NCBI GenBank assembly: GCA_035578905.1
Contig: JAQJVL010000124.1
Span: 1,862,616-1,926,615, forward strand
Direction of reading: 5' to 3'
DNA length: 64,000 nt
Source: Stictocephala bisonia
Taxonomy: Eukaryota > Arthropoda > Insecta > Hemiptera > Membracidae
The stretch's first letter is position 1. Each line of letters opens with the position of its first letter. Below the pieces are notes generated by a model. That model had not been told where the DNA came from. It saw only the letters and a list, made by a program, of their open reading frames with translations, and searched no databases. Shown in pieces: positions 48,536 through 62,728 of the stretch. The translations under genes and the position numbers were made by a program.

Positions 48536-48983
48536 AGCCTCATCTAAACTGCCACAGTTCGTTTTCTACGTAAAGACAGTTCTCGTACAATCGGTGCCAA
48601 AGATCAGACCAATTGTAGGCGAATACAATATTATATTTTACAAAACCAGTCTACGAACATTTCGGCGATCCAATGGCGTAATTAATTTCCCTTTAGAATG
48701 GGGCAATGCCATTAAGTAGTCTGAGGCAACTTTATGGGCTGTACCTGTTCTCTCCACTAACGGCCATGACGCCAGAGGAAAGAGGGGCGGGAGGTTAATT
48801 AGACTGGTGTTGTGGACAACGTCGTTGAGAGAATTCGTTAGTATGACATTTATTAACATTGTTTATTTTATTGTTTACTCTTTTTAGACACTTTACATTT
48901 GGAAACAAATTACTTATATCTTTGATTATAGACACCTACAATAGATATTCCATGTAATAGGAAGGTTTATGCCTGTAGTTTTG
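48536..48983. other. No supported gene
   Basis: A GC-richer segment (48640-48840) with a 73-codon minus-strand frame (48638-48859) that I cannot identify; possibly transposon-derived. Confidence 0.35.
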
Positions 48984-49105
48984 TTAGTTAGTGAGGCCCG
49001 CAACCACAGCTGGCTTAAACTGCGTTACATTTACATGGAACTACACTAGCGCCCCACAATGGACTACAAAAACAGCTGATATTTTACACACAATTTAACA
49101 TTGAA
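48984..49105 (+). repeat. Dispersed repeat family E, copy 2
   Basis: TAGTTAGTGAGGCCCGCAAC through AACAGCTGATATTTTA, inverted relative to 45545-45660. It lies just upstream of the LINE fragment at 49.2 kb. Confidence 0.75.
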
Positions 49106-49158
49106 TTATCTGAATTGGAAATTTATGAGTGTGTATAAAATCAATGCTTATATTATAA

Positions 49159-49620
49159 GGGCTACGTATCCTAACCCTTTTTTCTACTTTTATCTACTCC
49201 GTGTCAGTTTACACTTTTAAACATATTCAAAATGTTCCTACCCACAATCATACATATTCTACCAGAAATAAAAAAAAATTAACTGTACCCCATCATGGTA
49301 ATAACATGTTTCGTAAATTAATAGATTATTTAGGACCTACAGTTTATAATAGGTTGCCAGATTATTTAAAGACCAGCCTTTCAGTATCATCTTTTAAAAT
49401 AATCTAAACGATTTTCTAGTGAAAAACTGTTTTTATTCACGCTCTGAATTTTTGTGCCCCAACTAACCGTACCAGTAAAAGGTGTGTACAATACTGTTAT
49501 TTTATCTCTTAATTAGTTTTTAATTACTGACTTATGCAGATTATCTTACTATTTAGTTAATTTAAATATATCGACCATTCTTGATGCATGTAAATATCCT
49601 GGAGAAATAAATAATTTTAC
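49159..49620 (+). pseudogene. LINE ORF2 C-terminal fragment, frameshifted
   Basis: From 49159 the frame encodes the last part of a non-LTR reverse transcriptase protein: ILTLFSTFIYSV, then YSTRNKKKLTVPHH, YLGPTVYNRLPDYLK and SFK, the usual C-terminal series in Jockey/BS-like and related elements. At about 49398 the frame breaks; shifting it by two bases continues the family pattern NNLNDFLVKNCFYSRSEFL to a stop at 49464-49466. The RT catalytic core is absent. A short 3' UTR ends near 49620 at AATAAATAATTTT. The fragment is therefore a dead 5'-truncated copy, different from the 7.1-kb family. Confidence 0.82.
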
Positions 49621-50153
49621 CATAAGCCTGCAATGACAGCACATCAAACATTGTTACATTGTAATGTACTTTGGTTAATTAATGTACTATCGACACTTGA
49701 TAACTTGTTTGTAATGATATTATAAAGCAAGCTATAACTACGTTCTTATGATGATCCAGTAGCACTTGACCTTTACTTCAAGCTGCACTTCACCTCCTCT
49801 TACTACTCTTAATTGAAATTTGTAATGAAAACGTTTGGCTAGGGTTGTGTAAGGGAATTGCTCAGGATATGGCCCTATAGGACAAACATAATCAAACGAT
49901 TGAATATTTTAGTTATGAGTAAAATCTATCTTAATGTTCCCAAATGTTTGATCACAATTTAGGAATAATACACACTATATATCTAAACGTCATGATTTAA
50001 AAAATAAATTAACACTAAAATTCGAAATATTTATGTATATATTTAAGGTTTAATGATTCAAAGTAGGCAATTGTAATGGGATGGTATTATCTGTTTCATG
50101 AGTGCATTAATTTTTATAACTCATACCAAAACTAATTCTTTAGTCATCATTAA
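49621..50153. other. No feature seen
   Basis: AT-rich, nothing supported. Confidence 0.45.
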
Positions 50154-50375
50154 GACACCGATATCAGAAATAAGAGATGAGGGGCAAACCAGTGTTATTT
50201 ACTTGTAATCCGAACCACGTAGTATTGGTCTTATTTACAGCTGACTGGCAAGCCCGATGCTTATTTTTCTTCCCTACAAATCATACGGGCCCTGACTACC
50301 ACCCAACATGGAGTAATCACCATCTGTAATAGTAACCACGTCGATGGTAACCTTTGAGTGAACATCGTGTTAATA
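50154..50375 (-). repeat. Dispersed repeat family D, copy 3
   Basis: Contains ACTTGTAATCCGAACCACGT and CTGACTACCACCCAACATGG, matching the 39.1- and 52.1-kb copies. It lacks the AGAGCTATT block, so it carries an internal deletion. Confidence 0.75.
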
Positions 50376-51084
50376 TCATTATAGAAAACTTAATTTTAAA
50401 CATATAAATCATGTTCAAGCCTCGAAACTCTAACTATTTTCAAAAATATTAAGCTTACAGGTAAACCATTTTTTTATTATTTGTATTGTTTTTTAATTAT
50501 TTAACTAGTAAACCATATAGATATGTAGGTTACCGTCATTGAAAATTAGTAAAATTTAACTATGTTCAAATATACTAAAAATGTGACCCTATTATCGATA
50601 TTTGATGATATAATTTATAAAAAATGCCTGGATTGATGTAATATATTTGTATTTTCCCCATCCCTATGACAAGAAATCAACATTGGGAATAAAATCAAGG
50701 AGTCTTCAAAGTTCTATCAACAACAACTTTCCAAGACTGTTTACTATTTGATGCGTATTAAAAGATTCGTTTTAATATTTATTTAACTATCCTTCCAAAG
50801 TTGATTACAACAATTTAAAATATTTTCGTAAAGTGCCTTCATAGGTTCTATGAATTAATAACATGGTAATTAATTGTACTATTCATTTGAATTTGGAGAT
50901 TATTAAACAGATTCAAATAAAACTCGAAACTATATTCTTTTCTAAATCGATATATGTAAATAGTTTTAACAGTATCTCTTATAAAAAAATGTATTGATCA
51001 CTGAATTAAAGTATCCTTATTAAAGGACCTTTCAAACGCAATTTAAAGATCACCATCAATACGCTTGGAGTCAAATACAGGGTT
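50376..51084. other. No feature seen
   Basis: AT-rich, nothing supported. Confidence 0.45.
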
Positions 51085-51150
51085 TTAGTTTTTTTTTTAA
51101 ACTTCACTCGCCAGTTCACATGAACCTGTTGAATGTGTGAACGTCATTCA
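51085..51150 (-). mobile_element. SINE body fragment
   Basis: TTAAACTTCACTCGCCAGTTC and GTCATTCAACGA are the reverse complement of the body of the 3537-3715 SINE. A tRNA-like GACTGTTAGCTCAGTTGGAC follows at 51157 but has no B box partner. Confidence 0.55.
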
Positions 51151-51301
51151 ACGAGTGACTGTTAGCTCAGTTGGACATTCGAGCATTGAAACATGCCTTG
51201 ATGAAACAACTTACACTGATATTGCTACTGCACAACGAATTGTATAGCAACGAACGAATACATACGCAATACACACACACAAAAGAACAAAAAACTATAC
51301 A

Positions 51302-51776
51302 TAGGCCGCATAGAAAACAACCTTTTCGACTCACTTGTGCGAGTGAGATGCAAAGAGTAGTGCAAGTGAGACAGAAAATTATTCATCCCCCACTTTGTCA
51401 TTACAATTTAAAGTTGTCATGGCAACCAGAGTGGTAGGCCACGTGCTGATGGCATAATGGCTAGCTCTACTCATTTTGCGTCATTATCAGAAGTGACCAG
51501 TTGTTGGTTTTTTAACACTAACGAATCAAGCTTAGAACGATTCAATTAAACCATTTTAGCAATAGAAATTACACAATGAATAGTAATATGTACAATAAAT
51601 AGCATATAAACAAACTTTTACATTTATTAGCTTTATTTTATAGCCCTTACAGTTTTTTTTTTTTCAACTAAATACTATGGCGGAAGTTGAACAATTGAAG
51701 GTGGAAGTTAGTCACTCCCGTGAAGTAAAGCAGCTCAGCGGTGGAAAGATTTCCCTCTGCCACTGTAACCACTACA
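51302..51776 (+). repeat. Dispersed repeat family F, copy 1
   Basis: Aligns with 61043-61476 in opposite orientation from TAGGCCGC.TAGAAA to AGGTGGAAGTTAGTCAC.CCCG and CAGCGGTGGAA. Shared internal blocks: TTC.(T/A)CCCCCACT, CGTCATTATCAGA, TTAACACTAAC. No protein is conserved between copies. Possibly a non-autonomous transposon of about 475 bp. Confidence 0.75.
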
Positions 51777-52134
51777 AGTGCTACATATAATACACATTCG
51801 TATCAATTACATTACATTTTCATGTAATGAGAAATAAATCCGAAATGCGCAATTTATATGCTATAGGTACTACGTGCAATCACGTTCAATTATTTATACA
51901 AAAATCTAAACGTAAATACAAGACATAATTTAACTATTCCCAAATCAAGAGAGAGAGCTTGCTAAATCAAACTGCCGCTGCGAGCTGAATGGAGCAATCT
52001 GTTATTCTAAATACATCAAGTGAATGTTACATGTATTGGGGAAGTATCTCGAAGTGTGTTCTCTTCAATATTGTGTACAGCTTTTTACAAAATAATTTCC
52101 ATTTAATTTGTTATTTTGCCTAAGTCCAGGTTTG
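51777..52134. other. No feature seen
   Basis: AT-rich spacer between repeats F and D. Confidence 0.45.
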
Positions 52135-52460
52135 ATAAGGATGATAATGAGGAGCGAATAAGTGTTATTAGTGTTGATGAAAGAATGTAATAATTGTTAC
52201 TAACTGAGTTCGACTGTTCCTCAGAAAAAGTTATTCATTAAAAGCCCAATAGTCAGGGCAACTAAGCGACCTACAGATTTACTTGCAATCCGAAACACGT
52301 AGTATTGTAAGTTAACTGACAAGCCAATAAAGTTAACTTACAATATAAACTTAAAATCCGGATGTTCTCTTCCCTTCACAACATCCGGAAACTGACTACC
52401 ACCCAACACGGCCACCCCAAAATTCTTTAGTAATGTCCACGTCAGTGATAAATTGATCAA
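52135..52460 (-). repeat. Dispersed repeat family D, copy 4
   Basis: Contains GTTACTAACTGAGTTCGACT, GCAATCCGAAACACGTAGTA and CTGACTACCACCCAACACGG. It carries private hairpins: GTAAGTTAAC/AGTTAACTTAC (52308-52345) and CCGGATGTT/AACATCCGG (52359-52390). Confidence 0.78.
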
Positions 52461-55050
52461 AGCATCTAACTACTTTATCTGTAAGTATAAATAGGCAACA
52501 TTTTTAGTAAATTAGTTGATTAATTCTTCACTAGAAATCAAAAACATTAATGGGTTGCAAAGAGAGTATATTATCTATTTCTTATATTTTAAAAGATTTT
52601 TAAAATTGAAAAAAAAACTGAAGAAGAAAAACAGTTAATTGATTGTTACTTCCTTTTAAAAAGCAATATCTGTCTTATTCAAGCGCGCACTAACCACCAG
52701 AGCTACAATAACCATAACGACCAACAATTAAGCTAACTACTTTGGACAAAAGCCATGATTGGTCGGTATTTTAGCTTAACAATAGAGGGTCATTAGATGA
52801 ATTCTTCACAAAACAAAGTTATATTAGTGTGGCCATTAAAAATTAAAATATACTTCAGTTTCTGGATATTCTTTTAACGTATTTTATTAATGATAGAAAT
52901 AATAGCATCTCTTGAATAATTGACATGTAATCCTTCCGATTTCCATTCAAACTGAGAACTAATTTAATATATTTGGGAATTTATGGGTTTGAAGTATCCT
53001 CATATGAGGGAAACATGAATGATACATCAAAGGGAAAATGTTACGAATATAGCTATAAAATCTAAGTCCACCCATTAAATAGTAAAATGTTGAGGTTTAT
53101 AATTGGCGAAATAGTTTTGAGCCTATAATTTACCAACCATAATAAAATAAACTAAAATTTTTAAAAATAAATGTCAAATCTACATGTCATTAATTGAATT
53201 GTAAAAATTAAACTAGTTCCAAAAGTGTTTTAGTTTTTTAATTCTGCTAATTACTGTGAGAACAGTTTTGAAATTACTTCCAAACTAAAATGTTTCCATT
53301 TTAAATGATTGGTTAACATTTATATTTCAATATAAAACCATTATTGTTGAAAATCAATTAAATATAATTTTTAATGCATTAATGAATAGTAAATATTAAT
53401 AACGTTCTTCATTTAAAATTTTCTATAAAACAGAAACCCTCCAGAAATGATGTAGGGTTATTCATTCAGGGATGTAAATTGTACAAAAATAAAACTTAAG
53501 TCACGTTCAAATTATTTTCTTTTAAAATAATCGTAGACTCTTTTTAACAGATATATAAGTGTAAATTACCTTTAGCCTTTTGAGGACCAACAACAACAAC
53601 AAAGTGCAAAATTTTTTCCCCTCACTTTTCAAGTGCGACATCTAAAATATTTAAGCTGAAATTTTGGAGAAACGCAAGTCTTTATACATTTATTTAAAAC
53701 ATCTGTTATAATAAAGATACAAGGATACTTCTTTGACCAGAATGTTTTTGATTGAGTATTTTATCAGAATAAATGTCCAAAAACATATCTTATAATTTTT
53801 AAATAATTTTGTTTTGTTAATAAAAGTGTATTTTGTTAAAAAAATTTGTGCGTACACTTACAGCTCGTAAACAAAAAATATTTTACCCGTGAGAAACTGT
53901 TTTATTAAGGTCTGAACTTAATCACCTAAAAACACAGAAAAATTATAACAATTGGATTGAAAATAGAAAAAATAAAAAATGAAATCTTTTGTTAGTACTG
54001 AGATTCGTCTGTTAAAATTAGCTCTCTTCTATTATTGTCAGTTCTTTTCATTGACGTTTTATTCCAACAGCTGCTCCAGACGTTAAAAAAAAACATTCTC
54101 GAACGTCTGTGTATCATCCCAAATATGTACAAGTTATCGTAATCGGAAAATTAGATGTTATATATAACAAACTTCAAATTACGAGATATCATCATTCGGA
54201 CCTCAACGGAAATTTTAGTAATGACCATATTTCGACATCTCAGTCCTCAAGGAAATAAAGGTTAATGACGAAATATAGCCATTCGGCCCTAAAAGGGTTA
54301 AGTATTATTGAGATATTAATTTTTTCCTGAAAACTATTCATACAAATATTTGCGATCGTAAATTCCAATGAAATAAAAAATGTACTCTATATACTATAAA
54401 TATAAATTCAACTAGTTAACTTATTTATGATCATTATTTATAGTTACGTTTTACTCCTATGTTACGCTAAAAGCTCAAAATATATAAAGTTAAAACTTAG
54501 TAATAGATTGTAGGGTAGGTTTTAAAATATAATTTACATACTTAATTTGATACCGATAATAAATATTTTTTACTTACATTCAAAATAAATTAATTGTAAC
54601 AGTTAAAAATAATTATTGTACCTCTAGACCAGTTCCAAACCGAACCTAATATTTTAATTTTTGTTTTATTCTTTCAACGATATGGCAGCACATTGGACTT
54701 TTAATGTACCTATGTAAAATATTTTATAGAAATAAAAAAGTAAAATTCATTCATATTACATAATGTATAAGGTTACAGAACTTACAATGGTTTTAATATT
54801 TTTAACTCTATGGACATCTAAATAAGTTTGTTACAGTTTTAAACCTTGCTAAGATAATTTAATATTAATTTTATAGCTAGCATTTGAACACCCACGTATA
54901 TTGTAATAAAATAACCTATACACTTTTCACAGATATTTTGTCCTCAAGACTAATGAAATAAAAAAACTATTATGTTTGTTATCATAAATGTTATATGAAA
55001 CTAAACTGAGATAAAGCTTGATATTAAAAAACTATATATATATTTTTTTG
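52461..55050. other. Featureless AT-rich DNA
   Basis: No gene, repeat array or RNA seen over 2.6 kb, apart from a (CAA)n run of five near 53590. Confidence 0.45.
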
Positions 55051-56774
<1,724 letters not shown>

Positions 56775-57013
56775 CTAAATATAATTTTTCGTAAAAATTA
56801 AAAACTGTACAAAAGCAATGAAGTTGTTACAGTTAACTGCGCTCGAAGGAGAACTCAATTTCCCAATAAACTGCTGAAGTGAACTGTTAAGGCCAGACAA
56901 ATCGCTAGCTAAGCCTTTCTCAAGTATTGTGGCTGTTGCTTCACCAAGGATTCGACAGGACACCGGAATCTCTACCTTACAATTCTCATCTAATTTTAAC
57001 CGAGATCTTGTTT
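56775..57013 (-). CDS. Candidate exon, unidentified protein
   Basis: Minus strand. An acceptor-like GAATTGTTTTAAG precedes an open frame of 79 codons ending in TAG at 56775-56777. The peptide begins TRSRLKLDENCKVEIPVSCR, continues ILGEATATILEKGLASDLSG, then SSLQQFIGKLSS, and ends in a hydrophobic stretch FIAFVQFLIF. Composition is normal for a soluble protein and the DNA is richer in GC than both flanks, unlike chance frames nearby. There is no TE signature and no family I can name. If real, it is a last exon of a gene nested in the SCYL2 intron on the opposite strand, or a retrocopy. The first in-frame ATG is only at 56963, where CTGTCGAATCC context gives no start support. Confidence 0.4.
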
Positions 57014-57174
57014 CTTAAAACAATTCATACGTAATTCTTGATTAGTTAAGTTGTAAATATTTAAAGTAATGTGCTGGAAAACCTATAATTATACTGTATT
57101 TATAGAATAAATTAAAACTCCACACATAAATTAAAACAAATCAACACCTAGGAATATTCTGGTAATGAGTAGAC

Positions 57175-58610
57175 TCCACCCATACATGTAGGTGGTGATA
57201 GCCCACCCACCCACCAATACACGTACAGTGGTGATAACTCACCCAATTCACCAATATACGTAGGTAGTGATGAATCAATCATCCCAACCCATACACGCAG
57301 ATGGTGATGACTCACCCATCCCAACCATACACGTAGGTATTAAAGACTTACCCAATTAGCCCATACACGTGGGCTATTACCCAACCCATTCATATACGTA
57401 TGTAGTGATGACTCACCTAAACCAACAATAAATGTATGCATTTATGACTCACCCAACCCACCCATAACCGTCGGTGATGATGGCTCTCCCAACCCACAAA
57501 TACACGTAGGTGGTGATAGCTCTCCCAACCACAAATACACGTGGGTGGTGATGACTAACCCAACCCACCTATACACGTAGAGGGTGATGACCCATCTAAC
57601 CCACCCATACTCATATGGTGGTAATTACTCAACCAACCCACCCATATAAGTATGGTGGTAGTAATTACTCACCCACCCCACCCATACACGTGGGTGGTAA
57701 TGACTTATTCATACCACCTATACACATATATTGTGATGACTGACCAATCCCACTCTTACATGAAGGTGGTGATGACTCACCAAACCCACCTATACACGTG
57801 TATGCGTGGGACTGACCCATCCCACTCTTACACGTAGGTGGTAATGACTAACCCAACCCACCTATACACGTAGGTGTTGATGACTCATCCATTCCACCTA
57901 TACACGTGTATGGGTGGGACTGACTCATCCCACTCTTAAACGTAGGTTGTAATGACTAACCCAACCCACCTATACACGTAGGTGGTCATGACTTACCTAT
58001 CCCACCCTTACATTTACAGTGGTAATGAATCACCTAACCTACCCGTACACGTACACGTAAGGAGTGATGAATCACCCATCCCACTCCTACACGTAGGGGG
58101 TGATGACTCACCCAACCCACCAATATACGTATGTAGTGATGACTTACCTAACCTAACCATATACGTAAGTAGTGATGACTCACCCTACCCATAAACGTTG
58201 GTGGTAGTGATCACTCACCCAACCCACCCATAAACATCGGTGGTGATGACTATCCCCACCCACCAATATACGTAGGTAGTGGTGACTCACCTATCTCACT
58301 CTTATATGTAGGTGGTGATGATCACCCATCCCACTCTTATATGTATGTAGTGATGACTCACCCTACCCACCCATAAACGTCGGTGGTGATGACTATCCCA
58401 ACCCACCACGTAAGTAGTGATGACTTACCCATCCCACTCTTATATGTTGGTGGTGATGACTCACCCAACCCACCCATACACGTAGGTTGTAATGACTTAC
58501 CCAACTTACCATTACGCGTACAGTGGTGATGGCCCACCAACTCACCCACCACACATATATTTACGCTCGTAGAGAGGTGATACGCCCACTCATCCAACAC
58601 TCTTACACGT
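57175..58610 (-). repeat. 36-bp minisatellite family, locus 4, ~40 units
   Basis: Unit CACGTAGGTGGTGATGACTC plus ACCCAACCCACCCATA (36 bases), highly variable between copies. It is the reverse complement of the unit at 34.3 kb apart from a CAGT/GGTG change. This is the largest array of the family in the window. Confidence 0.94.
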
Positions 58611-59203
58611 AGAATGTTAAGTTTTTTTTTTATTTTAAGATAATATAAACCCTATTATTCCACTCATACTATTCAGTGATAAATACAACAAATAAATATA
58701 TTGCTATTAGAATACATTTCTTCCTAACTCCTTGTCTAAGTATATGAGAAAATAAATGTCTACATTAACATGATATCACCTTTGTTTAAAACGCGTAAAA
58801 AAGTGAGAATAGTTTAAAAAGTCCTTATTTTTATAGATGGAAAATAAAGAAGGAATTTCAATTAAAATGTGACGGATTTCAAAGAACTTAGCACTAAATA
58901 AAGATAATTGTTAACAAAAAGCAAGCAATGAAGTAAAGTATCTACTTTGTTTCCTTCTTCCTAGAAATACAGTTTATTATTGTATTTAACGTTTTCTTGC
59001 AACATCCTTAATAATATCCTTAGAAATATTGATTGGAACCTCTTCAATATAAAGCGCTGTTGAACAATTTATGAAAAACATTCAAGCGATGTTCTTTTTA
59101 AAGATAAAGTTTCTTTTACAAACTATCAGCGTCTTTATGTGACTGCTTTGATCATAAACTTAACAAAGTATACAATAAAACAAGTAAAATTCATTATCCA
59201 TGG
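58611..59203. other. No feature seen
   Basis: AT-rich, nothing supported. Confidence 0.45.
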
Positions 59204-59450
59204 TTAAATACAAAACCCTTGACTTCCCATTTGATGGCTGAAGATGGTAGGCTATTACGAATACTATCCGAACTGCTTGAGTAAGTGGTATACTCTTACA
59301 ATTATTGACCACACAGCTTCAGTGTTGAACACTGAAGCTGTGTGGTCAATAATTGTAAGAGTATACCACTTACTCAAGCAGTTCGGATAGTATTCGTAAT
59401 AGCCTACCATCTTCAGCCATCAAATGGGAAGTCAAGGGTTTTGTATTTAA
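59204..59450. repeat. Perfect 247-bp palindrome
   Basis: Bases 59204-59326 are the exact reverse complement of 59328-59450, checked base by base: 123-bp arms, a single G at 59327 and no mismatch. The centre is CTTCAGTGTTGAACACTGAAG. The match stops abruptly at both ends. Either a very recent inverted duplication or an assembly/library foldback artefact. Confidence 0.97.
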
Positions 59451-59575
59451 AGTAAACGCTCACTCATTCACATTCTGTAGCTGGTGATTGTACTATAAAT
59501 ACCGAAATATGCACTATATAAAGTTTACTGGCTTAATAAACGATTTAATTTGATTTGATATTGATTTTCAACGCT
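59451..59575 (+). mobile_element. Possible LINE 3' tail
   Basis: The stretch after the palindrome ends TTAATAAACGATTTAATTTG and ATTTGATATT. This TTTGA-type tail is like that of the minus-strand LINE at 60 kb. It has no coding left, unless the right palindrome arm (frame ending GKSRVLYLK, stop) belongs to it. Confidence 0.35.
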
Positions 59576-59993
59576 ATTTGAACTGTTTACTTTCAGGGAC
59601 TATTGACCGTGTACGCCTACAGTAAATAACATATTCTTACAAACATGAATATACAATGATTTCTAAAAATTTTCTAGTTTTAAATAATAGAATCGCCATT
59701 AATTTCGAACCAGACTATACAATATAGCACGATTTCTTGCAAAGTGTAACTATAATTAAATAAATCATAATTTATTATTGTTTAAATGCTTTCTTTATTA
59801 CTTTGCATCAGAGAGAAAGATGGAAAATTCCATTATTGTAGAGGTTAAGAGTATGTACTGTTTTTAGTTACTTAAATGGGATTCAAAAGATTAAAAGGAA
59901 ATTAAAAAAAACTATTTGTAATTTAAAGCTAGAATAAAATTGGTATTTTAAATAAATATTTAACCATAAATCATTTGAATACTCAATATCTAA
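59576..59993. other. No feature seen
   Basis: AT-rich, nothing supported. Confidence 0.45.
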
Positions 59994-60281
59994 ATCAAAT
60001 CAAACCTTTTATTGCCAGAACATAACAATGTATAGCAATCGTCAGATTAATTCTAAAATTTGTACGTACAATCACGCCACATCAAAACCCCATTCGAACA
60101 TACAGAATTTCCACTCACACCATATTTGTACTGCCAATGTACCCACTTCCAACGCCGGACGTCAGTCTTCTGACTAAGCGGTCACCCAGTCATGTGCCAT
60201 GAACTCGTCAACACTGTAAAATGCTTGGGACGCTAAAAAGCGTTTCAAACGATTATTTCCTAAACGAGTGGAAAAAATAGT
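59994..60281 (-). pseudogene. LINE ORF2 C-terminus and 3' UTR
   Basis: Minus strand. A frame from 60281 to the stop at 60174-60176 reads RLGNNRLKRFLASQAFYSVD and then EFMAHDW, the normal last residues of CR1/Jockey-type ORF2 proteins (basic LKRFL, then AFYS.DEF). It is followed by a GC-richer 3' UTR and GGCAATAAAAGGTTTGATTT, a TTTGA-type tail, at 60010-59994. Only about 290 bases are left; everything upstream is lost. Confidence 0.72.
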
Positions 60282-61042
60282 TCAAAGCATTATGTGATAT
60301 CCATTTAACAATATATATTCCAGTGAAAGCGTATAGTTGAAAATGAGAAAAAATTAATATTGCCTAATAAAATTCCAGCATTGTATTATACTGTCAAAAT
60401 ATTGACTTTGCCTTTATTTATGAAAACAAAAGTACTGAAAAACAATTAAATGAATATAAAATGATAACAATGCAATCTACTCTACATAAGTATTGAAGTA
60501 GCCTACGAAATACCGGGATGGGAAATTCACATATTACGTTGCATACATTGCGTTAACAAGCTGTTGCGTAACAAGAAAATTCGAAATCCCATTTCCGGAA
60601 AAATAGGCTTACCTTCGGTGTGTAATTCAAAGCACGTGCCCAACTCGCTCGCTTGAAAATGGAATGGATGTACATTTACATTGAAATTTTAAGTTGACTG
60701 TTTTAAATCAAGTATATTCATTGAACTTGAAAACATGGTGTTTTGTAGGTAGACTTAAAGTATATATGTTTCTTCATTTTTATTCGATATGTCTTATAAC
60801 TTGTCATATAAATATTTTATACTAATCAAGGTTTTATATTAAATCGAAGTAAATCTCAAATTTAGACAAAGCATCATCTAAACTGTACTAAATTTGCACT
60901 TGTATTGAATTGTATTTAATCAAGTAAATTATTAACTTAATTTAACTATCATACATTTGTAGTCTTACAAATTAAATAATGCATAACAAACAATTACAAT
61001 AATTAATTAGGATGGACAAAAAGTGGCTTGAATATTAGCGCA
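60282..61042. other. No confident gene
   Basis: A 49-codon minus-strand frame (60537-60688, containing FHFQASELGTCFELHTEGK) crosses a consensus GTAAGC donor-like site. It may be a transposon piece or a first exon, but evidence is thin. The rest is AT-rich. Confidence 0.35.
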
Positions 61043-61476
61043 TGTAGGGGGTGCAGCAATAAAGGGGAATCGTTCCACCGCTGATCTGCCTTATATCTCG
61101 GGCGTGACTAACTTCCACCTTCGACTGTTTAACTTTCAAAACAGAGTTTGTTGAACAAAAGTCACTCCAATTAACTTCTACTTATTTTTTACATTATTAT
61201 TAATTAATTTTTATTCAATACTATATAATGCTTTGATTTATTAGTGCTATGCTTGGTTTGTTAGTGTTAATCAAAGCAACCAATGGCCAACTCTGATAAT
61301 GACGTAGTGGCCGGGGCTTGTTACTGCGTTGCCAGCCTGCGGCCTGCTGGCTTCTTCATTGCCACCGCAACATTAAATGGAATAACACAGTGGGGGAAGA
61401 GTAGTTCTCTATCTCACTTCCAGTACTCATTTCAATACTCTTGCACATGTGCATTCAGTAGTTCCCTTTCTAAGCG
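61043..61476 (-). repeat. Dispersed repeat family F, copy 2
   Basis: Inverted relative to 51302-51776. A 75-codon plus-strand frame (61283-61510) lies inside but is not open in the other copy. This copy is richer in GC in its middle (CCAGCCTGCGGCCTGCTGGC), so it may be closer to the original element. Confidence 0.75.
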
Positions 61477-62104
61477 GCCTAACCATAATATATTTTTTAA
61501 TTTGCTATAAAATGAAAGTGTTACTAAACAAAAAGTTCATTAATATATTTTTTATGAAGATGCTAGTCTAATAAATCAATATATACTCCTTTTTTAGATT
61601 ATGGAAATTTTCAGATATTCTTATATTGTTGCGACTAAATATGATAATGAACAGATTACTTCTAGATAAACTTTTTAAATATTTGATAACTTTTAAGATA
61701 TTATGTAAATGTACAAAACGCAGATAAAAATTTACCGTTAATTCAAAACATATTGTTTAGAACTGTTTAATAAGCTATAACTTTTAATTGATAATAACAA
61801 CTGTTGAAGAAATGTGTCGTTAACATTATTAGTTGTAATAAATTGTCGGGAAGTTCCAATTAATGTGTTTTGCTCAGTCGGAGTTCGACTTAATTAAAAC
61901 AATACGGTGGAAGTTGCTGTTTCAATTCCACTTCGAGACATAACAGTCAGTAAATACAATTACCACACTCGTACGACACAAGAACGACTTCATTAAGGGT
62001 GACGTTTGAGAGTTTCGTAGATGATTTCATGGTAGATAGGTTCCCGTCATGTTGAAGAATAACTCACACTGCAGAGTTCAAAAGCTGCCGTGACATCGAG
62101 TTTG
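61477..62104. other. No feature seen
   Basis: AT-rich up to the 12-bp minisatellite. Confidence 0.45.
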
Positions 62105-62728
62105 TCCTGTATGTCAGTTCGTATGTCAATCCGTATATCAGTACGTATGTAATTCCGTATGTCAGTCCGTATATCAGTCCGTATGTCAGTCCGTATATCA
62201 GTCCGTATATCAGTCCGTATGTCAGTCCATATGTCAGTCCGTATATCAGTCCGTATGTCAGTCCATATGTAAGTCCGTATATCAGTCCGTATATCAGTCC
62301 GGATATCAGTCCATATAGCATTCCGTATATCAGTCCGTATGTCAGTCCGTATATCAATCCGTATATCATTCCGTATGTCAGTCCGTATGTCAGTCCGTAT
62401 ATCAGTCCGTTTGTCAGTCCGTATGTCAGTCCGGATATCAGTCCGTATGTCAGTCCGTATGTCAGTCCGTATGTCAGTCCGTATATCAGTCCGTATGTCA
62501 GACCATATATCAGTCCGTATGTCAGTCCGTATATCAGTCCGTATATCATTCCGTATGTCAGTCCGTATGTCAGTCAGTGTGTCAGTCCGTATGTCAGTCC
62601 GTATGTCAGTCCGTATGTCAGTCCTTATGTCAGTCCGTATATGAGTCCGTATGTCAGTCCGTATGTCAGTCCGTATATCAGTCCGTATGTCAGTCCGTAT
62701 ATCAGTCCGTATATCATTCCGTATGTCA
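62105..62728. repeat. 12-bp minisatellite, ~52 units
   Basis: Unit GTCAGTCCGTAT alternating irregularly with ATCAGTCCGTAT, with few interruptions. The period is a multiple of three, so both strands are open (a GLIYGLTY-type frame on minus, SVRISVRM on plus). These frames have no start context or flanking domain. Confidence 0.97.

Noticed and set aside
60537..60688. 49-codon minus-strand frame containing FHFQASELGTCFELHTEGK
   Set aside because: Short, with no start codon at its beginning. It may be a first exon with the GTAAGC donor or a transposon piece, but evidence is too thin to annotate.
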